Source: an uncultured Anaerolineae bacterium (lineage in GTDB: Bacteria; Chloroflexota; Anaerolineae; Anaerolineales; Villigracilaceae). From it: DNA of 7,242 nucleotides. Positions 1-7,200 of this stretch are shown in pieces (the stretch's first letter is position 1; the number at the start of each line of letters is the position of its first letter). A program made the translations under genes and the position numbers. The notes beneath the pieces were generated by a model. It saw only the letters and a program-made list of their open reading frames with translations. It did no database searches and was not told where the DNA came from. The DNA lies in contig CAINXK010000585.1 in assembly GCA_903854805.1 (NCBI GenBank), positions 1 through 7,242 on the forward strand, in the 5' to 3' direction.

Positions 1-1
1 G

Positions 2-88
2 TTCGTTATTCATAAAGCGAACCCGGTAACCCTGAAAGAAATGACTCGATTACCCCCACATTTACCACCCATCACTCTTTGCCATTGA
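2..88 (+). CDS. Possible C-terminal tail of a convergent plus-strand gene (partial)
   Basis: In plus-strand frame 2 the sequence is open from the left edge to a TGA at 86-88 and reads 28 residues, including HKANPVTLKEMTR and a proline-rich end. I do not recognise the family. In its favour, it would put the strong hairpin between two convergent genes, where bidirectional terminators are common. Against it, an open stretch of this length is easily expected by chance, and the third codon positions look less GC-rich than in the neighbouring genes. It cannot be decided without the sequence to the left. Confidence 0.22.
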   Translation, partial: FVIHKANPVTLKEMTRLPPHLPPITLCH

Positions 89-105
89 TCAGGGGACCTG
101 GATTG

Positions 106-157
106 ACTAACGGGCCCGACCATCCATAAAATATTATGGATGGTCGGGCCCGTTAGT
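106..157 (-). terminator. Perfect 24-bp hairpin downstream of the operon, probable terminator
   Basis: Bases 106-129 are the exact reverse complement of 134-157, leaving a 4-base loop (AATA). The stem is GC-rich in the middle and contains CGGGCCCG, itself a palindrome, at 111-118 and again at 145-152. It starts 50 bp after the HD-GYP stop codon, where an operon terminator is expected. Neither side of the stem has the U-tract of a classical intrinsic terminator; a run of nine T on the transcribed strand (182-174) comes before the stem, not after it. It may therefore act in both directions, act as an RNA-stabilising 3' structure, or be a protein or recombination site. The structure is certain; its role is inferred. 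Confidence 0.55.
106..157. repeat. Inverted repeat, 24-bp arms, 4-bp spacer
   Basis: This records the repeat independently of the terminator reading. The arms are perfect over 24 positions and pairing stops immediately outside them (105 G against 158 T). Each arm carries the inner palindrome CGGGCCCG. Nothing in the window indicates a second copy. Confidence 0.9.
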
Positions 158-206
158 TCGGTATATTTAGATTAAAAAAAAAGTCAACGAGGGGTTTATA
201 AATATT

Positions 207-1211
207 TCAGGTGATATGAGCGTTATTTTCTGCGATTAAATCAAAAAATAGTGCTGCAATTGCGGGGTCAAAGTGGGTGCCCACTTGCGTTTTAATATAT
301 TCGATCACTTTTTCTGCGCTCCAGCTTTCCCGATAGGGTCGATCGGAACGCAGCGCGTCCCAGACGTCTACAATCGCAAAGATACGAGCCGCAAGTGGGA
401 TTTCTTCACCTTTCAGCCCTCGGGGATAGCCTGTGCCATCCCATTTTTCGTGATGAGCGTAAGGGATATCAATAGCACTGCGCAGATATTCAATCGATGC
501 CAGCCATTTATAGGCGTGCTCCGGGTGCTTGCGCATGATAACCCATTCATCAGCGGTCAATTTGCCCGGTTTGAGGAGGATAGAATCGGGAACACCTAAC
601 TTTCCGATATCGTGCAGTAAAGCCCCCATGCGAAGATCGTCTAACTGATCCTCGGGAACCCCAACCTTCCGAGCAAACTCAACCGTCAGCTGGGTGACAC
701 GTTGCGAATGGCCTTCGGTCTCCTTGTCGCGCAGATCAAGCGCATTCACCCAGCCTTCGATAGTCTGGGTATACGAGATCAATAACATCTGGTGCGCCTG
801 CTTAAGCTGGCTACGCTGTTCAACCAGGTGACGGTAACGGTTCAGGCGTGTGATGGTTTGAAGCCGCGCAGAAAGTTCCAGGGTGTCCAGCGGCTTGGTC
901 AGGAAATCGTCCACGCCAGCGCGCAAACCATGCAAGCGCGATTCGCGGTCATCCAGGGCTGTAATCATGATGACCGGGATCTCGGCCAGGAGCGGGTTGG
1001 CCCGGATCTGGCGGCAAACATCAAAACCATTCATGCGTGGCATCATCGCATCCAACAGTATGGCATCCGGCTGAACCTGTAAAGCCAACGCCAACCCTTC
1101 CACGCCGTTCTCGGCGAAGCTAAGCTGGTATTGGTCACCCAGCAACATGTCCAACGTATCGCGAACCACTTCTTCATCATCAACGATTAATACACGCGCT
1201 TGGGTATTCAA
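207..1211 (-). CDS. Response regulator with HD-GYP domain, predicted cyclic di-GMP phosphodiesterase
   Basis: Cytoplasmic two-component output protein predicted to hydrolyse cyclic di-GMP when its receiver is phosphorylated. REC domain at residues 4-120 with the acidic pair Asp11/Asp12, phospho-acceptor Asp54 followed by AMMPRMNG, Thr84 and Lys106: complete. A helical linker (about 121-150) joins it to the HD-GYP domain (about 150-330). The metal and catalytic set is intact: RDKETEGH with Glu164 and His168, HD pair His200/Asp201 with Lys204 in HDIGKLGVPD, His229 in KHP, His253/His254 of HHEKWDGTGYP, and Asp282 in VDVWDAL. The Glu/His pair four residues apart matches HD-GYP proteins able to hold a three-metal site; that detail is inference. 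The length, 334 residues, is usual for REC-HD-GYP (RpfG-like) proteins. The start is TTG at 1211: a GGAGG lies 5 nt upstream, no ATG or GTG precedes it in frame before a stop, and the first downstream Met (22) would remove the receiver's acidic pair. It lies 55 bp downstream of the hybrid kinase on the same strand, so the kinase is the probable phosphodonor. Confidence 0.95.
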   Translation of the reverse strand: MNTQARVLIVDDEEVVRDTLDMLLGDQYQLSFAENGVEGLALALQVQPDAILLDAMMPRMNGFDVCRQIRANPLLAEIPVIMITALDDRESRLHGLRAGVDDFLTKPLDTLELSARLQTITRLNRYRHLVEQRSQLKQAHQMLLISYTQTIEGWVNALDLRDKETEGHSQRVTQLTVEFARKVGVPEDQLDDLRMGALLHDIGKLGVPDSILLKPGKLTADEWVIMRKHPEHAYKWLASIEYLRSAIDIPYAHHEKWDGTGYPRGLKGEEIPLAARIFAIVDVWDALRSDRPYRESWSAEKVIEYIKTQVGTHFDPAIAALFFDLIAENNAHIT

Positions 1212-1266
1212 GGATGCCTCCGTAAATATTTTATCAGTGGGCCAAAAAAGGAATTGGCAATCGCCA
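1212..1266 (-). other. Intergenic spacer between kinase and HD-GYP gene
   Basis: A short same-strand gap that fits an operon. Besides the ribosome binding site it contains a six-T run and two short, mutually exclusive pairings (TGGC-GATT-GCCA, and GCCAA with a downstream TTGGC). These stems of 4-5 bp are too weak to call a terminator or attenuator. I see no convincing promoter in it. Confidence 0.5.
1217..1221 (-). promoter_or_regulatory. Shine-Dalgarno sequence that fixes the TTG start of the HD-GYP gene
   Basis: On the minus strand GGAGG lies 5 nt (CATCC) before TTG at 1211-1209. This is a near-ideal ribosome binding site and supports the non-ATG start. It also implies that the second gene is translated independently, not by coupling to the kinase stop 55 bp upstream. 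Confidence 0.8.
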
Positions 1267-4200
1267 TTATTTTAGATTTTCCGCCAATAGCTGCCCAATC
1301 TTTCGCACCAATCTCTTCAGAACGATGGGTTTGCTTAGATACTCATTGGCGCCTGCTTCCAGGCAGCGCTCTTTGTCACCGCCCATAGCCAGGGCCGTAA
1401 TGGCGATCAGTGGCGTGGATGCAATTTTCGCATCACTGTGCGCACGCAGGTGGCGAATTGTTTTGAAACCATCCATGCCGGGCATCTGAATATCCATCAG
1501 GATGATGTCTGGCTTGTGACTGGGTGCAGATTCGAGCACCTCAAATCCATTTCGGGCAGTCACTACTCGAAAACCAGCCGCGATCAAAAACTCTCCGATC
1601 GTCTCGAGAATAAGCTCGTTGTCGTCCGCCACCAAAACAAGTGGGGCGCGGCTGGTTTTCCCCAAGATCATCACTGGCCGGTCTGGGTCCAGAGTGGCAC
1701 CCATTGCAAGTCCGACTCGCAGTTCTTCCTGGCTGAACGGCTTGAGCAGGAAATTGACAGCCCCTAATCTATCTGCTTCAACAAGGCGATCATCGACTGA
1801 AGTGAAAATGATTGGAATGCTGGAAGTACGCTCGTCTGCCTTTATTTGGGCAAGCAAATCCATCCAGGGCTCATCCGCCGGGTCAAGCAGAATCGCGCTG
1901 GGGCGCAGGAAGGCTACTTTTTCCAGCGCGCCCTGGGTTTCAGAATATATAAAGTTTGCAATACCCATTTCAGTGAGGGAGCGCGAAGTCTGCCTGGCAT
2001 CCAAATCATTGTCATCTACCAGCATACCGGTTTTTATTTGGATGAAATCGTTCTCACGATCGTCAGATAGTTGTTTCGCTTCATCGAATCTCCAGGGTAA
2101 CACAATTGTAAAGCGGCTGCCTTCGCCATCTATACTTTCTACGTGGACACTACCACCATGTAATTCTGCCATACGCTGTACCAACGAAAGTCCCAGACCA
2201 GTGCCAGCGTACTGCCGTTCCAGGCTGCTATCCAACTGGACGAAGGGTTGAAACAATTTACCCATTTCATCCTCTCGAATTCCGATGCCTTTATCCCACA
2301 CGCAGAAACGAATTATCTCATCATCCGGACGGGCTTCAACCTGCAGGCCGATCTTTCCACCTGCAGGCGTGAACTTGATGGCATTACTGAGTAAGTTGAC
2401 CAGCATTTGTTTCAAACGGCGTACATCGGCACGCAGTGTAATTGGTGACCTGTTCATTTCAAAGTTGATATCGTGGTTTTTCTGTTGCGCCATACCCTTG
2501 ACCAACTGCAAGCTAGCCTCACAGACCTCTGACGCAGAAAACGGCTCTAATTGCAACTCCAACTTACCGGCTTCGATCTTGGAAAGATCCAGAATATCGT
2601 TGATCAACTCAAGCAAATGGCGCCCGCTCTTTTCAATGTTCCGGAGAGCTTTCAACTGCCTTTCATTAAGTTCGCCATGGGTTTGCATTTGGAGCGCCTC
2701 TGAAAGCCCCAGGATGCCGGTCAACGGGGTGCGCAGTTCATGGCTCATACTGGCCAAAAATTCATCTTTCATACGCGAGGCTTTTTCGAGCGCGGAATTG
2801 GCAGCGCTTAATTTATCGCGGTTTTCGCGCAGAATTTCTTCGGCATCTTTTCGATATGTAATATCCTGCAGAATCCCGATTGAGCCGGTGGTCCGTCCGG
2901 AAACATTCAACACTTGTACAGATGCATCCAACAACCAACGTTGATCTCCAGCTTTGGTGATGATGCGAAAATCACTTCGCAAGATGCCATCTGGAGTTAC
3001 CTCGCCCGAGCGCACCTTCTGGATGACATCCGGCGTGGATAGTCCTGCCATTTCGCCGTGATATTTGGATTCCAAAATGGACGCATTAAACAAGCTGGGC
3101 GTTACCTCATCCCGGCTGTATCCGGTCAACCGTTCGATGCCTTCGCCCATAAAAGTGTAATAATCCGCGCCATAATCCAGAGAGTACGGCACTGCATCCG
3201 CAGCGCTAATTGCCCGACGGTAGGCTTCTTCACTTACCCGCAAGGCATCTTCAGCCTTTTTGCGCTCGGTAATGTCGCGCACCACGCTCTGCACCAGTAT
3301 CGTCTTTCCATTGGCATCGCGCACAGCCGCAAGGTTGATTTCGACATTGAGCTTCGTACCATCTTTACGAACGAAAATCCTTTCATAGAGCGGCAAATAC
3401 TCGCCACGCAAGACTGCTTCAAAGCGTTGACTGGCATCCTGCTGCTCATCAGGGTCCACCACCTGGGCATTGGTAATGGAGTGCCATTCATGCTGGGAAT
3501 ATCCCAGCATGTCAAGGGCCCGCTGATTGGCGCTCAGTTCAACCCCTTCAGGTGACATGATAAAGATGCCATCATTTGAGTTTTCGAACAAGGCGCGATA
3601 GGTGGCTTCGCTCTGGCGGACATCTGCGGTGCGTTCTTCCACGCGCTTTTCCAGGCTGCGGTTCAAGTCTTGCAGGGCCTGCTGGGCAATTTTTAAATCA
3701 GTAATGTCAGTAGACACTCCGGCAATCCGCACCAAATTCCCGTTTTTATCGAAGATTGGGAAACTGCGATCCCAGACCCAACGCATGATTCCGTCAGGTC
3801 TACGAACTTGATATTCGGCTTCGGTGTTTTCGCCTAGGAGCACCTTTTCATTTACCGCAAGTATTAACGCCTGGTCTTCCGGCAGGATATTTTCAATATA
3901 ATCATCCGGGTTCTGATAAATACCCTCAAGCGGGCGGCCCCAGATGGCCTCGTAAGCCGGGCTGGCATAGATGATCTTCTCTTTTACGACGTCATACATC
4001 CAGAAAACTTCCTGGATATTCTCGGCCAGCTGGCTGAAACGTTCGTTACTCGCGCTCAGAGCTATTTCCGTCTGTCTGCGCTCAAGCCACAAGCCAAACA
4101 TGCGCGCAAGGTTAGAGAACATGTCCTGCTCTTCAAGAATGGGAAGAACTTCAGCGTTGGTGTAATAACCGCTCAGCCGCCCACGCATTTCACCCGCCAC

Positions 4201-7200
4201 GATAATATCAGACGAGAGACAAACCGAAAGGGTCTCATCGTAACGCTCTGTACTGTAACGCACACCATTCAACTCAATCATAGCCGCTGCCAGCAACGGA
4301 AACTGCATGGCAGGTACCAGGGTATCCACAATTTGCTGGCAGACAAATTCGTCAGAACTGGGATTCTCTTCAAAAAGCCGGCTGACCGTGAATAGACAGG
4401 TTAGTTCCTTGACCCTTTCGTTGATTTCAATCTCCATTTCACGGCGCAGGCTGACGTCCATCATCGTACCTGACAAATTCAGCAAGCTTCCTTGTGCATC
4501 CACTATCGGCTGGATCCGGGATTCCATATAACGCAGCTTGCCTTGCTTCGGATTGGTACGGAAGATGGTAGTAACCGACTCACACAGATCGATAGCCAGC
4601 TGCTGGGTATCCATCAGGGTCTTCCGGTCATCGGGATGAACCATTTCCAAAAACTCGGAGAGCTCCGGCGAGCCAGCAGACAGGGAGCGCCTCATCAGTT
4701 GGTACATTTCCTTGGACCAGGCTCCCCGGCCGGACTTGAAATCCAGATCCCAACTACCTATTTGCGCAACCTTCTGTGCCAGCTCCAGGCTGGCCTGGCT
4801 TTTAAGCAGGTTTGTCTCGTCCTGTTTGCGATCAATGGCAACAGCCACCTGCGATGAAACAAATTCTAAGATTCTCTGTTCGCGCGGAGTGTAAGCCAGT
4901 TGGTCGTGATAATTTTGGACTGCCATCACACCAATCGCTTTGCCACGCACAATCAGAGGCACACCCAACCATGTTGAGCTTGAATTGCCTCTGGGAGTAT
5001 ATGCGCCTTGCATGATTAGTTTGGCCGACTCGAAATCATCACACAGCAAAGGTTGTTGGGTTCGCAGAACATACTCTGTCAGGCCATGACCGGCCGGGAA
5101 AGGGGTTGAGTCATAATTACCATTGTCATCCCTGGAATACACGAAAGAAAGCATATCACTGGCTTCGTCATAAAGCGCAATATAAAAATTCCGGGCATAC
5201 ATAACGTTCGAAATCCGATTGTGGATTTGTGGGTATAACTCCTGCAGCGATTCGGAATTCTGGGCATCCTCGACAATGCGATAAACGGTTTCCTGCAGCA
5301 GCGCCGCCTGTTTGCGCTCACTGACATCACGAGAAACCGCCACGACCTGGATTTTGCCGGCCTCTTTTGCCACATATGAGGTGACCACTTCGGCACTGAC
5401 GATTAAACCATCTTTCCGACGCTGGTCTACCGCATCCGTAAAATACGCCGGAGCCGTACCCTTGAAAAAAGCTTCTATACGCTTGGGCAGATCTGCCAAT
5501 ACTTTCTGATATGATTCCGGTGTCAGCAACTCGTCCAAGCCATGGCCAAGTAAGTCCTGAGGGCTAAACCCGAGCAGCTTTTCCACCATCGGACTGATAT
5601 AAGTTAATACCTGAGTCTCGAGATCGACGATGAAGATCATATCCCCGGTATGCTCGGAAATCAGGCGATATTCGGTATTTCGCTGGCGCAAAGTATCTTC
5701 GGCTTGCTTACGCTCGGTGATATCCATTGCCAACCCATGGAGCACGATTTCGCCCTCGCTGACGTCACGACCAATCGAACGATCCGCCAGCCAGCGCAAT
5801 TCTCCGCTCCGGGTCCAAACACGGTATTCGATATTGAGTTCGCCCCCTTGCATAAAATCGCGAACAGCCTGCTCCTTAGCCGCGATGTCATCAGCATGAA
5901 TGGCAGCATGCCAGATCATGGGATTAGTTACCATCTCTTCCGGTGTATAGCCAAAGATCGCTTCAACGCCTGGGGAATAAAAAATGCCACCGCGCCGGTC
6001 AGAAAACGAGTAGACCACCCCCGGTATGCCATCAACCAGCTGGCGATAGCGTTTTTCACTGGCGGTTAATTTTTCCTGGGCCAGTTCACGCTCAGTAATA
6101 TCTACAACCGTGGCACTGACCACGCCTTGATTGAGAGATGCCGAACATAGTACACGCAAAATCTGACCCTGCCGGCCGCGGATGGCAATTTCTTGATCCC
6201 GGATCTGCGTGGAAACCTGAAACATTTCAGGCAGGGCAGCAAACTGCGCCGGGCTGATCATAAAATCCTGTACGTTGGCATGCAGAAGCTCGTTGGGTGA
6301 ATCATTCCCAACCATCCGCGCCAGGGCCTGGTTGGCATATAAAATTTCGCCGGAAAACCTCATCCGTAATACACCGGTCAGCGCATAGTCTGAAAGACCA
6401 CGAAATTCGGCCTCGGATTGTGCCAGGCTAATTTCCGTTTTCTGGCGGGTTATGACATAAAACAGGAAGCCGCCCACCACCCCAAAACCAGTCAGGAAAA
6501 TTGTCAAATACATCCACTCGTCTGCGTAGGAAGTATCCGCGGGGCCCGGGCGGGCTACCAGCAGCCAGTTGCGGTCAGCTGCCTGGATTTTCGCCGTTTG
6601 GAAAATACCCGTTTGCAACGCCGCGAGGCTCGGAACGCCACCACCCGGCAGGGTCTGCGGACCTGAAAAAGAGGGGGAGAAGGACAGGAACTGCGCCTGG
6701 CTCGGATCTTCCAGATCAAAAAGATAAAGCTCAAAATCGTAACGGTTGATTCCTTTGAGAGAAGCAGCTACCAGGGTATCGAAAGGATAAATCCCGCACA
6801 CAAAACCAGACAGGTTGGCACGACGCTCAGCAAGCGTGCCAATTGGCGCTGCTTTGTGGTAAACCGGCACAAGCACCATAATACGCTTGGCGTCACTGGT
6901 CTGCTGATTGAAGCCTGCGAAAATGGTTGCAACCGGCAAACCGCTGTCACGCGCACTCTGGATGGCAGCCAGCTGCTCAGGCTCGGAACCAAGATCATAG
7001 CCAAGGACCGTCCGGTTGGGTTCAAAGGGTTGCATGAAATCGGCAGGAAAAAACTCGGCACGTTCGATGGCGGGGACGTTGTTTCCGTTCAGGTCTTTTT
7101 CGAAAATGGTAAAATCGACAAAACCCTGCTCGCGTAAACTTTGCTGATAAGCCTCGCGCTCAGCAAAAGACACACGTGGCAGCCAATACAGCCCAAGTAC

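Noticed and set aside
207..1211. Plus-strand open frames opposite the HD-GYP gene
   Set aside because: Short shadows of a complete, motif-perfect minus-strand gene; no ribosome binding site or domain.
1212..1266. Separate promoter for the HD-GYP gene
   Set aside because: TTGCCA and TAAAAT are present on the transcribed strand but about 21 bp apart, outside the usual spacing, and no better pair is seen.
2340..2367. Two copies of the palindrome CCTGCAGG 20 bp apart
   Set aside because: They fall in ordinary HATPase coding sequence and are simple 8-base coincidences with no further structure.
1619..2944. Long plus-strand open frames (about 210 and 219 codons) opposite the kinase's core and receivers
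   Set aside because: They are antisense to well-conserved HisKA, HATPase and REC coding sequence, their translations are rich in Ser/Arg with no recognisable domain, and the minus-strand frame explains every base.
4828..5301. GAF domain as a phytochrome-type bilin-binding domain
   Set aside because: No chromophore-attachment Cys-His context or DIP-like motif is seen; the sequence around PFPAGHGLTEYVLRTQQPLL is of the ordinary non-phytochrome GAF type.
2839..6411. One of the PAS domains as a LOV photoreceptor
   Set aside because: None carries the GxNCRFLQ cysteine motif needed for flavin adduct formation.
2839..6411. PAS array as a recent tandem duplication or DNA repeat
   Set aside because: Only the short DITERK-type ends resemble each other between units; the domains themselves differ strongly, so this is ancient homology and not a DNA repeat.
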